A stretch of DNA of 64,000 bases from Streptomyces atroolivaceus. Lineage in GTDB: Bacteria > Actinomycetota > Actinomycetes > Streptomycetales > Streptomycetaceae. The notes under the pieces are model-generated. The model made no database searches. It was not told where the DNA came from and was given only the letters and a program-made list of their open reading frames with translations. Of the stretch, positions 51,758 through 60,176 are shown one piece after another. The stretch is from NCBI RefSeq assembly GCF_000717025.1, contig NZ_JNXG01000002.1, positions 186,001 to 250,000 on the forward strand. The letters run 5' to 3'. Numbering within the stretch: the stretch's first letter is position 1; each line of letters starts with the position of its first letter. The translations under genes were made by a program, and so were the position numbers.

Positions 51758-53968
51758 ATGGCTGACGAAATGGTTCAGCGCGCCCAGAGGTTCATCAACA
51801 CCACCTACAACAACGGTGCGACGCTCGGCATAGCCAAGCTGGACGAGAACGGCCAGACCGGCTGGCCGGTCATGTACGCCCTGACCCGGGCCCTGCAGTA
51901 CGAGATGGGCATCACCGCGCTCTCGGACTCCTTCGGCCCGACGACGATGTCCACGATCGGTGCGAAGTACGGCAAGCTCGACGAGACGACGGTCCCGTCA
52001 GCGAACTTCTGCCGCATCATCCAGTCCGCCCTGTACTGCAAGGGCTACGACGGCGGAGAGATCGACGGCACCTACAACGCCCGGGTCAAGGACTCCGTCG
52101 CGGCCCTGCACAAGAACATGGGGGTGAGCGTCACCTACCCGGGCAGCGCCCTGTGGCCGAAGACCGCCAAGGGCCTGTTCAACATGGACGCCTACGTCAC
52201 CGTCAACAGCGGCTCCGAGACGGTCCGGGCGATCCAGCAGTGGCTGAACGGCAGGTACGTCCTGCGCAAGGACTTCTACATCATCCCCTGCGACGGCCAC
52301 CACTCCCGTGACGTCGCCAAGTCCATGCTGTTCGCCATCCAGTACGAGCTGGGCATGGCGGACGGCGTGGCGAACGGCGTCTTCGGCCCCGGAACGCAGA
52401 CCGGCCTGAAGTCGCGCACGGTATCGGTCTCCAGCAACTCCACGGGCGTATGGGCGCAGCTCTTCACCGCGGCCATGGTCCTGAACAAGAACAGCGTGGC
52501 GTTCGGCAACTTCACCGACGCGGTACGACAGGCCGTGACGTCGTTCCAGTCGTTCTGCGGCCTGTCCGCCACCGGCGCGGGTGACTTCCCCACCTGGGCG
52601 TCCCTGCTCGTCTCCTACGGCGACCAGTCCCGCAAGGGCGCGGCCTGCGACGGCGTCACCGAGATCACGCCGGCGCGGGCCACGGCGCTGAAGGCCGCCG
52701 GCTACAAGTACCTCGGGCGCTACCTCTACAACCCTTCCAGCACCAGCCTGCCGGAGAAGGCGATCCAGCCGGGCGAACTGGCCACGATCAAGGAGGCCGG
52801 GCTGCGCTGCTTCCCGATCTACCAGACGTGGAGCCGGTCCGCCGACTACTTCAGCACCCAGCAGGGCACCAGGGACGCCTTCGAGGCCATCGACTGGGCG
52901 CGGTACCACGGCTTCAAGCCGGGCACCATCATCTACTTCGCGGTCGACTACGACGCGATGGACGGCGAGGTCACCGACTACGTCATCCCGCACTTCCGCG
53001 CCATCACCCGGACCATCAGCGAGAACTCCGGGTACAACGTGGGTGTCTACGGAGCCCGCAACGTGTGCCAGCGCGTCGTCGACGCCGGGTACTCGTCCGT
53101 GTGCATGGTCTCCGACATGTCCAGCGGTTTCTCCGGCAACCTCGGCTACCCGCTGCCCTCCAAGTGGTCCTTCGACCAGATATCCACCATCACGATCGGA
53201 TCCGGCACCGGATCGATCGAGATCGACAACAACATCGCCTCCGGCCGGGACACCGGCCAGGGCGACTTCAACCCCGGGGTCTCGTTCGACGGCCTGGACG
53301 TGGACCTGGACAAGAGCGCCTACCGCGCGTCCATGCTGCAGGACGTCAAGTCCTATCTGACGTCGATCGGTGTCCCCGAGACCGGGGGCGACGGCTGGAC
53401 CGACAAGGACTGGGCGAGCCTCGGCGGCATCTCCACGACCGAGGCCTTCGACGCGGTGGTGGACTCCGACTGGCTCTTCACCTCGCTGGCCCGGTCGCTG
53501 CGGATGCGCAAGGCCCTGATCCAGGCCCCCGTCCTGTGGGAGCTGCGCAAGCTCAACCCCGGCGACTTCCTCGCCGACGCCGCCGTCCAGGCGGGCATCG
53601 AGGACGACTGCAGCACCGGCTGGGGCCAGATCTTCGCGAGCACGGCCATCCAGGCCCGCAACTACTGCATCGGCGAAGGCATCATCAACGGCGAGGGCAA
53701 GGACTACACGAACGCGGACGACCTGAAGGAGGTGTGGAACAAGCTGCACGACGACCAGGATTACAACGTCCGCACGGTCGCGTACGTGCTGCTGTGGAAC
53801 TCCGAACTGTTCGGCATCGACCGGCCGGACCTGAGCGGCGACGTCCACGTCACCGAGGCCGTGCTCGGCCGGTACAACGGCACCGGCCCGGACGCCGAAC
53901 AGTACGGTCGGGAACTGATGGGCCTGTACCACGTGCTGGAGAACTACAACGCGTTGTCCCGCGCCTGA
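51758..53968 (+). CDS. Multi-domain glycoside-hydrolase-like protein (DUF1906, Rv2525c type) without signal peptide
   Basis: 736 residues. The N-terminal 290 residues contain four or five peptidoglycan-binding-like helical repeats (TRALQYEMGI, IQSALYCKGYDGGEIDGTYNARV, IQQWLNGRYVL, FGPGTQTGL, FQSFCGLSATGAGDFPTW). The DUF1906 TIM-barrel-like domain spans about 297-505 (AACDGVTEITPARATALKAAGYKYLGRYL, IIYFAVDYDA, GVYGARNVC, IEIDNNIASG). The C-terminal 200 residues are helical and unassigned. The start, with AGGAGG before it, is followed by charged sequence, so no Sec or Tat signal. It probably acts on cell wall glycans or in spores. Confidence 0.87.
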   Translation: MADEMVQRAQRFINTTYNNGATLGIAKLDENGQTGWPVMYALTRALQYEMGITALSDSFGPTTMSTIGAKYGKLDETTVPSANFCRIIQSALYCKGYDGGEIDGTYNARVKDSVAALHKNMGVSVTYPGSALWPKTAKGLFNMDAYVTVNSGSETVRAIQQWLNGRYVLRKDFYIIPCDGHHSRDVAKSMLFAIQYELGMADGVANGVFGPGTQTGLKSRTVSVSSNSTGVWAQLFTAAMVLNKNSVAFGNFTDAVRQAVTSFQSFCGLSATGAGDFPTWASLLVSYGDQSRKGAACDGVTEITPARATALKAAGYKYLGRYLYNPSSTSLPEKAIQPGELATIKEAGLRCFPIYQTWSRSADYFSTQQGTRDAFEAIDWARYHGFKPGTIIYFAVDYDAMDGEVTDYVIPHFRAITRTISENSGYNVGVYGARNVCQRVVDAGYSSVCMVSDMSSGFSGNLGYPLPSKWSFDQISTITIGSGTGSIEIDNNIASGRDTGQGDFNPGVSFDGLDVDLDKSAYRASMLQDVKSYLTSIGVPETGGDGWTDKDWASLGGISTTEAFDAVVDSDWLFTSLARSLRMRKALIQAPVLWELRKLNPGDFLADAAVQAGIEDDCSTGWGQIFASTAIQARNYCIGEGIINGEGKDYTNADDLKEVWNKLHDDQDYNVRTVAYVLLWNSELFGIDRPDLSGDVHVTEAVLGRYNGTGPDAEQYGRELMGLYHVLENYNALSRA

Positions 53969-54018
53969 TCCGGACAGCAGACCCTGGTACCGGACACACA
54001 CGAAGGAAGGCCGGAGAG

Positions 54019-54324
54019 ATGGCCGGACGGTGGCCCACAGCTGTGGGCGCGAACCTGCTCCTCGGGATCCCCGCTGTGGCGCCCCTCTGGCTGCTGTGGT
54101 TCCTCGCCGCGAACTGGCTCACGGGCCCCGCGCCGGAGGAGAACGACGGGCTGGGGGTGTGGATGGTGATCACGGCGGTCGTCGTCGGCCTCTACGCCCT
54201 GCTCTGGGCGTCCGTGAACCGGCCGATCGCACGCCGGAGTTCGCTCACACCACGCACCTACTGGCTGACCGGCGTCCTGGCCACTCTCCTGCCGAGCACG
54301 GCGCTCATCATCTACTCACCGTGA
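54019..54324 (+). CDS. Small three-helix membrane protein
   Basis: 101 residues. Three transmembrane segments (about 8-32, 48-67 and 77-98). The loop NWLTGPAPEENDG is outside, and ASVNRPIARRSSLTPRT inside by the positive-inside rule. No known domain. Lies 50 bp after the glycoside-hydrolase-like gene and 15 bp before the Tat protein gene, probably on one transcript. A role as holin-like export helper for the upstream signal-less protein is speculative. Confidence 0.75.
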   Translation: MAGRWPTAVGANLLLGIPAVAPLWLLWFLAANWLTGPAPEENDGLGVWMVITAVVVGLYALLWASVNRPIARRSSLTPRTYWLTGVLATLLPSTALIIYSP

Positions 54325-54338
54325 AGGGACACGAAGAC

Positions 54339-55040
54339 GTGCAGCACGACAACATACGAGGCGTTTCGAGACGGACGGTCCTGACGCACGCGGGCGTCAT
54401 CGCAGCCGCGGTGACGGTGACCTCCGTTGTGCCGGGCGTGGCGACCGCCGCGCCGAAGGCCCCGGAGACCACACCGGCCGACGTACCCACGTCCGCCAAC
54501 GGCTGGCCCCTGGAGAAGGAGGCGAACCACGTCTCCACCGTGTGGACGCGCCCCGTCCCCGGGACCGGCCACAAGCTCGACATCCGGATCGGCGACGCGG
54601 AAGCGATCCTGCTCCACGTCATCCGCCGCTACCACTACGAGGTCGAGCAGCTCAACCCCGGTGACCTCGCCGGCTGGCAGAGGATCGGCACCCTGGACGA
54701 GAAGCTGCCCGAGTCCAACCTCGCTTCCGGGACCGCGGTCCGCATCCGCCCGGGCGCCGCCGCCGAGGGCAGCCTCTTCCCGCTCCAGGAGATCACGGTG
54801 CGGGACATCCTCGCCGACTGCGAGGGAGTCGTCCGCTGGGGAGGGGACGACAAGAAGGTGGACGAGTCCCTCTTCTACCTCGGCCACGGACCCGACAGCA
54901 CCGAGGTACGCGACGTGGCCCGCAGGCTGCGTACCGGAGAGGCCACTCCCGGCCGGGGCGCCGGCGTGGCGGTGGACCCCCTGTCCAGGACACGGCGCGA
55001 TCGCGCCCAGCGCCTGGCGCGGCAGCAGGCCGGCAGCTGA
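54339..55040 (+). CDS. Tat-exported protein of unknown function
   Basis: 233 residues. Twin-arginine signal SRRTVLTHAGVIAAAV near residues 10-25 with cleavage after ATA about 37. The mature part has NGWPLEKEANHVSTVWTRPVPGTGHKLDIRIGDAEAILLHVIRRYHYEVEQL, recalling cell-wall-associated M15-like neighbours in Streptomyces, but I see no HxxxxxxD / HxH zinc set, so I do not call it a peptidase. GTG 54339 has AAGGGA nine bases upstream; GTG 54321, overlapping the previous stop, is an alternative. Last gene of the envelope cluster. Confidence 0.72.
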   Translation: MQHDNIRGVSRRTVLTHAGVIAAAVTVTSVVPGVATAAPKAPETTPADVPTSANGWPLEKEANHVSTVWTRPVPGTGHKLDIRIGDAEAILLHVIRRYHYEVEQLNPGDLAGWQRIGTLDEKLPESNLASGTAVRIRPGAAAEGSLFPLQEITVRDILADCEGVVRWGGDDKKVDESLFYLGHGPDSTEVRDVARRLRTGEATPGRGAGVAVDPLSRTRRDRAQRLARQQAGS

Positions 55041-55263
55041 ATCCGTGAACGCCCTCCGGCCCGCGGCGACGCGGCCGGGGGGCCGGATCGTCACGCCGCC
55101 GGGCGTCGACGACCGCCCCGTCGTGACGACCCGTGCCGGAGACCGGCGGTCCGGCCCATGGATCCGGGTGCCGGGGCGCCGAGCCCGGTGACCGCGGCGG
55201 TACGTGGCCCGAGCGATGCGTCCGGCCGGTCACGAACGCGGGTGCGCCTGGCAGAATCCGAGC

Positions 55264-56133
55264 ATGGTGGACATCATCTCGCGTGACGGGACGTGGAGCT
55301 TCGACGGGGCGACGGTGCGTGTCGTCCCCGGCAGCAAGGTGCACCCGGTGCGGCAGGATCTGGGCGAACTGGCCGTTCCCCTGCACACGGTGGCGGGCGT
55401 CTCGTTCGAGCCGGACCGCAAGGGCGGCCGTCTGCGACTGCGGCTGCGCACCGGCGCCTGCCCCGTCCTGCGGGCCGCGGACGGACGGCTGAAGGACGCC
55501 GCCGACCCGTACCAGCTCGTGGTCGACAAGGACCGCACGGGCGTGGCGGAGTACCTCGTCGACGAGATACGCAACGCCCTGCTGATCGAGCAGGTGCCCG
55601 AGGGCCCGGTGGACCGCTTCCTGCTGCCGGGGCCGTCGGTGCCGGTGTCGGGCGGCGGCGGGGACGGCACGGCTTCCTTCGACGGGGAGACGGTCCGCCT
55701 CACCTGGAACTGGAAGGCCGAGGAGTCGAAGACCGCGGGCGGCGCGGTCACCCTGCCCCTGTCCGAGGTGACCGGGGTGCGCTGGATGCCCGCCATCGGG
55801 CTGGAGAACGGCTTCCTGCGCTTCGACCGGGGAGGCGCCTCGGCCACGACCCCCAAGTACGACCCGTACTCCCTCGTCCTGTGGGGGCTGTCCAAGCGGG
55901 AGTACACCGCGGTCCTGGTCGCCGCCGCCGTCCTGGTACGACTGTCGGCCCCCGCCGATGCCGTGGCCCCGGCCGCGACCGCCCCGGCGCTCGGCCCCGT
56001 CCCGGCGCCGGACGCCGACGGTCACGACGCCCTGTTGCGGCGGCTCCGCGAGCTCGGCGGGCTGTACGAGGCCGGCATCCTCACCGACGAGGAGTTCGCC
56101 GCAGCGAAGCAAGCCGTGCTGAAGAGGCTCTGA
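55264..56133 (+). CDS. DUF4429 protein with C-terminal SHOCT domain
   Basis: 289 residues. Two copies of a beta-rich DUF4429 module (about 1-120, opening SRDGTWSFDGATVRV, and about 135-240, opening GTASFDGETVRLTW). A disordered Ala/Pro linker follows, then a SHOCT motif (about 257-288, LRRLRELGGLYEAGILTDEEFAAAKQAVL). SHOCT is a short oligomerisation or RNA/DNA-associated helix pair. No membrane segment. Function unknown; common in Streptomyces. Confidence 0.88.
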   Translation: MVDIISRDGTWSFDGATVRVVPGSKVHPVRQDLGELAVPLHTVAGVSFEPDRKGGRLRLRLRTGACPVLRAADGRLKDAADPYQLVVDKDRTGVAEYLVDEIRNALLIEQVPEGPVDRFLLPGPSVPVSGGGGDGTASFDGETVRLTWNWKAEESKTAGGAVTLPLSEVTGVRWMPAIGLENGFLRFDRGGASATTPKYDPYSLVLWGLSKREYTAVLVAAAVLVRLSAPADAVAPAATAPALGPVPAPDADGHDALLRRLRELGGLYEAGILTDEEFAAAKQAVLKRL

Positions 56134-56175
56134 GCAGGGGCTTCGTCCGGCCCGGAGCTCGCGCCGAGGGGCTGG

Positions 56176-56544
56176 TCACACGGTCGGCGGGGGGCTGGGC
56201 GCCCTGCGGCCGGCGGGCCGTCCCCGGCCCCACACGGCCAGCGGCTCGAGCGCGTCGTTGAGGCGCGCCCCGTCCTCGGTCAGCGAGTACTCGACGCGGG
56301 GCGGCACCTCGTCGTAGGCCACGCGGCGCACGATGCCGTCGGCTTCCATCTCACGCAGGTGGGAGGCGAGTACCTTCTCGGTGATCCCCGGGACCAGCCG
56401 GCGCAGCTCGCCGAAGCGGCGCCGGGGCTGGGTCTCGAGCGCCCAGAGGATCAGCACCTTCCACTTGCCACCGATCACTTCCATCACGGTGTCGATCCCG
56501 CAGATATGTGCGTCCGGCGTGTCGGGCCGGTTCAGCGTCGTCAT
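56176..56544 (-). CDS. HxlR-family regulator
   Basis: 122 residues. Winged helix HxlR: CGIDTVMEVIGGKWKVLILWAL (about 15-36), RRFGELRRLVPGITEKVLASHLREMEADGIV, and the wing VPPRVEYSLTEDG. The Cys at 15 is the conserved N-terminal Cys that senses electrophiles or oxidation in many members. Divergent from the dehydrogenase gene at 56641, so it likely regulates that gene and itself. A Pro/Arg-rich C-terminal tail is poorly ordered. Confidence 0.92.
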   Translation of the reverse strand: MTTLNRPDTPDAHICGIDTVMEVIGGKWKVLILWALETQPRRRFGELRRLVPGITEKVLASHLREMEADGIVRRVAYDEVPPRVEYSLTEDGARLNDALEPLAVWGRGRPAGRRAPSPPPTV

Positions 56545-56640
56545 ACCCCACCCCTCCGACGTGCTTGCTCACCTCAGGGTAACCACCCACTCCGAAGTGC
56601 GTACTTGATCGGCCGGTGCCCCGGGGCGAGTCTGACCGGC

Positions 56641-57522
56641 ATGACACAGAAGACTGTCGAGAAGACCCCCGTCACCCTGCTGGGCCTGGGCGCGATGGGT
56701 ACCGAACTGGCCCGTACCTGGCTCTCCGCCGGTCACCCCCTCACCGTCTGGAACCGCACCCCGGCCCGCGCCGCCGCGCTCGCCGCCGAGGGCGCGGAGG
56801 TCGCGGGCAGCGCCGCCGACGCGGTCGCGGCGAACACCCTGGTCGTCGTCTGTCTGCTGGACGACGCCTCGGTCGACGAGGCGCTGGACGGCGCCGACCT
56901 GGCCGGCAAGGACCTGGTCAACCTGATCACCGGCACCCCGGCCCAGGCCCGCGCCCGCGCCGAGTGGGCCCGCGCGCGCGGAGCCCGGTACCTGGACGGC
57001 GGAATGATGGCCGTGCCTCCGATGATCGGCGTTCCGGAGGCCGGCGGTTACGTCTTCTACAGCGGCTCGCGGGAGGTCTTCGAGCAGCACCGGGAGACGC
57101 TGGCCGTCCCGGTGGGCACCACCTACGTCGGCGAGGACGCGGGCTTCGCGGCCCTGTACGACGTGGCGCTGCTCAGCGCCATGTACGGGATGTCCGCCGG
57201 GATCGCCCATGCCTTCGCCCTGATCCGCAAGGAGGACATCGACCCCGCGTCGCTGGCACCGCTGCTCACCGACTGGCTCGTCGCGATGGCGCCGTCGGCC
57301 CACCTGACCGCCGAACAGCTGCGGAGCGGCGACTACACCAAGGGCGTCGTCTCCCGTCTCGCCATGCAGGTCGCCGGCACGCCGACCTTCCTGGGCACGG
57401 CCGAGCAGCAGGGTGTGAGCACGGAACTGCTCAGCCCCTACTTCGAGTTGATGCGCCGACGCCTGGCCGGGGGAGGCGGCGACGAGGACCTGACAGGAGT
57501 GGTCGACCTGCTGGTCCGCTGA
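56641..57522 (+). CDS. NAD(P)-dependent imine reductase-like / 6PGDH-fold oxidoreductase
   Basis: 293 residues. N-terminal Rossmann LLGLGAMGTELA (about 12-23) with NRTPARA favouring NADPH. An all-helical C-terminal domain (about 165-290) is typical for imine reductases and beta-hydroxyacid dehydrogenases. At the catalytic site, NLITGTPAQARA replaces the usual Ser/Thr-Gly, the Lys of hydroxyacid dehydrogenases is absent (YDVALLSAMYG), and a Tyr/Asp-type residue is expected, so the imine reductase branch is favoured. Divergently regulated by the HxlR protein; likely acts on reactive carbonyl or imine compounds. Confidence 0.85.
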   Translation: MTQKTVEKTPVTLLGLGAMGTELARTWLSAGHPLTVWNRTPARAAALAAEGAEVAGSAADAVAANTLVVVCLLDDASVDEALDGADLAGKDLVNLITGTPAQARARAEWARARGARYLDGGMMAVPPMIGVPEAGGYVFYSGSREVFEQHRETLAVPVGTTYVGEDAGFAALYDVALLSAMYGMSAGIAHAFALIRKEDIDPASLAPLLTDWLVAMAPSAHLTAEQLRSGDYTKGVVSRLAMQVAGTPTFLGTAEQQGVSTELLSPYFELMRRRLAGGGGDEDLTGVVDLLVR

Positions 57523-57660
57523 CCGCCCCTCAGCCCCGGGTCGCCGAACTACGCGCACCTGCCGGCGAGATCGCGGGTACGGGACCTTCGGGCAGGGTGC
57601 TGTCCTTCCGGCCGTTCGGTCGGCCGGGCACGGGCGGCGGGGCGGGCCCGGGTGGGAGGG

Positions 57661-58086
57661 TCAGCTCCCGCAGGCGCAGCCGGCTTCCTCGTCCGGGGCG
57701 GGGCTCCTGCTCATCCGTCCGGCGTCCGCCTTGACGACGTACACCTCCCAGGGTTCACGGCCGGGGCCGTGCACCCACACCTTGTCCTGGAGTGCGTAGC
57801 AGCACGACGTGTCGTTCTCCTCGAAGGTGGCGAGCCCCGCGTCCTTGAGGCGGGTGGCGGCGGCGGTGACCTCGCCGGTGCTGCCGACCTCGACGCCGAG
57901 ATGGTCGAGCCGGGTCTCCTGGCCCGGCTCGCCCTCGATGAGGACGAGCTTGAGCGGCGGGGTGGTGATCGCGAAGTTGGCGTAGCCGGGGCGGCGCTTG
58001 GCGGGCTCCACGCCGAAGAGCTTGGAGTAGAAGGTCACCGACGCGTCGAGATCGGCGACGTTGAGCGCGAGCTGGGCACGGGACAT
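57661..58086 (-). CDS. arsI: ArsI/CadI-family metalloenzyme (VOC fold)
   Basis: 141 residues. Single vicinal-oxygen-chelate domain opening MSRAQLALNVADLDASVTFYSKLFGVEPAKRR, the typical ArsI/CadI start. The candidate ligand His is in TRLDHLGVEV (about 60), the paired Cys in NDTSCCYALQDKVWV, and a metal-closing Glu in PWEVYVV. The Cys-rich tail (GCACGS) is a common feature of this group. ArsI breaks the C-As bond of trivalent methyl- and aromatic arsenicals; CadI members answer to cadmium. The ArsR-type dyad at 58111-58157 supports metal(loid) induction, but no arsR, arsB or arsC gene lies next to it. Confidence 0.88.
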   Translation of the reverse strand: MSRAQLALNVADLDASVTFYSKLFGVEPAKRRPGYANFAITTPPLKLVLIEGEPGQETRLDHLGVEVGSTGEVTAAATRLKDAGLATFEENDTSCCYALQDKVWVHGPGREPWEVYVVKADAGRMSRSPAPDEEAGCACGS

Positions 58087-58110
58087 GACTGCCTCCTGAG
58101 GCCTGCTGTA

Positions 58111-58157
58111 TTGACGTTCTTCGATTCAAGTCTGCTCTCTGAATCGAAGGACGTCAA
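58111..58157. promoter_or_regulatory. ArsR/SmtB-type operator, long inverted repeat
   Basis: Arms ttgacgttcttcgattca and tgaatcgaaggacgtcaa are 18 bp long with one mismatch, separated by 11 bp. They lie 25 bp before the arsI start and include a -35-like TTGACG on each strand. Long, widely spaced, A+T-richer dyads of this sort bind ArsR-family repressors. Confidence 0.75.
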
Positions 58158-58397
58158 CATAGAGAGATGTCGAAACAGGGCCTGCGGCGCTCGGCCACCA
58201 GCTGCTGCACACCTGTGCGACCTGTCACCGGTCCTGGCGGACTGTGCCGCCGACGGCGCGGCGCGGGTCGCGTGCGGCAAGGGGGGTCAGGACAATGGCG
58301 CACGCGCCATCCAGAGGCGCCCGAGCCCTGTCCGGTTCTCGCGACCCGCGCGACCGCGGCCGTGGGAACCGGACATGGGGCATATCAAGGAGGACCC

Positions 58398-59039
58398 GTG
58401 GTGGATGTCCCGGTGGACCAACTGACCGGTGTGGTCGACGGTGTGCGTACGCGGGCCCGTGGGCAGCTCCTCGACGCTGCCCTGGAGCTCTTCGGGGTGT
58501 ACGGCTACGCGCAGACGTCGGAGCAGGACCTGTGCGAGACGGCCGGGGTGCCGGCGGAGGTGCTCTGGGAGGAGTTCGGCTCCCGTGAGGGCCTGTTGAC
58601 CGCCCTGCACAACCAGATCACGACCAGTGGACTGCGGGCGGCGGAAGTGGCCCTGCTCTCCGAGGGGATGGACGACTGTCCGGTGGAGCAGCGTTTCCGC
58701 CGGCTCTTCGACGCGTACGTGTCGGCGGTGACCCGGGACCTGCGTGAGGCGCGGGTGACGTTCGTCGAGGTGCTGGGTGTGAGCCCGGCGGTGGACGCGC
58801 ACTGCAAGCGGTGGCGTGACCTGTGGACCGACTTCCTCACCGGTGAGGCCGAGCGTGCGGCGGTGCGCGGCGAGGTGGAGGAGCGGGACCACCGGGTCGT
58901 GGTGATGGTGATGGTCGGCACGGTCCACGAACTCATGGCCCACCACGCACGCCGCCCGCGCAGGGCCCGGCCGGACGAGGTGACGGAGGAGCTGACCAAG
59001 CTCGGGCTCGCGATGCTCGGGGTCGAGACCGTCGGCTGA
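58398..59039 (+). CDS. TetR-family regulator
   Basis: 213 residues. The helix-turn-helix spans about 17-62 (ARGQLLDAALELFGVYGYAQTSEQDLCETAGVPAEVLWEEFGSREGLL), then a helical ligand domain with a His/Arg-rich segment (HHARRPRRARPD) near the end. AAGGAGG lies four bases before GTG 58398 and seven before GTG 58401, so either may be the start. Target genes are not evident: the VanJ-like gene after it is convergent and the arsI gene is divergent about 310 bp away. Confidence 0.88.
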   Translation: MVDVPVDQLTGVVDGVRTRARGQLLDAALELFGVYGYAQTSEQDLCETAGVPAEVLWEEFGSREGLLTALHNQITTSGLRAAEVALLSEGMDDCPVEQRFRRLFDAYVSAVTRDLREARVTFVEVLGVSPAVDAHCKRWRDLWTDFLTGEAERAAVRGEVEERDHRVVVMVMVGTVHELMAHHARRPRRARPDEVTEELTKLGLAMLGVETVG

Positions 59040-59065
59040 GCGGACCGTGCGCGCCCCTGGCGTCG

Positions 59066-60025
59066 TCACACCTTGATGTCCGCGGCTACGGGCAAGTGGT
59101 CGCTGCCGGTCGCGGGCAGCGACCTGACGCGGGTGACCGTCGCCGAACGGGCGAGGACCTGGTCGATCCTGGCGACCGGGAACCCCGCGGGCCAGCTGAA
59201 CGCGAAGCCCGGTCCCGGCCGGCTCATCAGTGAGCCGACCGGTTCCAGACCGCGGTCGTCCAGCGTGCCGTTGAGGTCCCCCAGAAGGATCACCCGCTCC
59301 AGGGGCTCGGCGGCGATGGCCTCGGCCAGGAGGACGGCGCTCTCGTCCCGCCGGCCCGACGTGAGCCCGGTCGCCGGGCCGATCCGCACCGAGGGCAGGT
59401 GTGCGACGTACACGGCGACCTCGCCCCGCGGCGTGCGGGCGGTCGCCCGCAGGCCCCTGTTCCACCCCTCCCCGACACCCGACGGCCTGATGTCCACGAG
59501 CCGTGCGTCGCTGAGGGGGTACTTCGACCAGAGTCCGACCGTGCCCCTCGTCGCGTGGTGGGGGTGGTCCGCGGCCAAGGCCGCTTCGAAGGCCGGCAGC
59601 GCCGTCGCCGTCAGCTCCTCCAGGGCGATGAGGCCGGCGTCCGTACCGGCCAGCGCCCTCGCGGTCGCGGCCGGATCGGGGTTCACGTCGCTGACGTTGT
59701 GCTGGACCACCGTGAACGTGCCCTCAGCCGGCCGGTCACCGGTGGACACCAGGCCTCCGAAGGAGACGGACCAGGCGGCCACGGGCAGCAGCAGCGCGGC
59801 CGACGCCAGGAAGGAGCGGCGCAGCAGTGCCGGGACCAGCAGGACGGGGACGGCCAGGCCGAGCCAGGGGAGGAAGGTCTCCAGCAGACTGCCCACGCGG
59901 CCGGGGGTGTTGGGGACCAGGCCGGGACGGACGAGCAGGACGGCCACCAGGAGACAGAGCAGAGCGACCGCACGGCCCCGCCGCCGGCTCCAGCCCCGCT
60001 TCCGCGCGTCGGGCTTCTTCGTCAC
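59066..60025 (-). CDS. VanJ-like membrane endonuclease/exonuclease/phosphatase-family protein
   Basis: 319 residues. Basic cytoplasmic start, three transmembrane segments (about 18-36, 47-70 and 71-90), then an extracytoplasmic EEP domain: VVQHNVSD, the metal-binding Glu in ALEELTAT, YVAHLPSVRIG, GDLNGTLDD, and SDHLPVAADI with catalytic Asp-His. This arrangement matches VanJ and related Streptomyces proteins, proposed to act on undecaprenyl-linked wall intermediates and giving teicoplanin-type resistance in some strains. No vanRS genes are nearby, so function in resistance is not shown. GTG start at 60025. Confidence 0.86.
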   Translation of the reverse strand: MTKKPDARKRGWSRRRGRAVALLCLLVAVLLVRPGLVPNTPGRVGSLLETFLPWLGLAVPVLLVPALLRRSFLASAALLLPVAAWSVSFGGLVSTGDRPAEGTFTVVQHNVSDVNPDPAATARALAGTDAGLIALEELTATALPAFEAALAADHPHHATRGTVGLWSKYPLSDARLVDIRPSGVGEGWNRGLRATARTPRGEVAVYVAHLPSVRIGPATGLTSGRRDESAVLLAEAIAAEPLERVILLGDLNGTLDDRGLEPVGSLMSRPGPGFAFSWPAGFPVARIDQVLARSATVTRVRSLPATGSDHLPVAADIKV

Positions 60026-60176
60026 CCGCTCGTGCCCCCGTCCGGGCGTCTCCCCGTGATGCCCCGCCCGTCACCGGAACGCGCAGCCCCGTGATCCGGT
60101 TCCGGCCCCCGGCACCGGCCGGAGGTGTTCCACGACGAGGCGGGGGGCGTGCGGTGACCGTGAGGCCCCCGGGAGT

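Noticed and set aside
51998..54001. Minus-strand open frame of 667 codons
   Set aside because: Antisense to the glycoside-hydrolase-like gene, whose own strand has clear domains and a good ribosome site.
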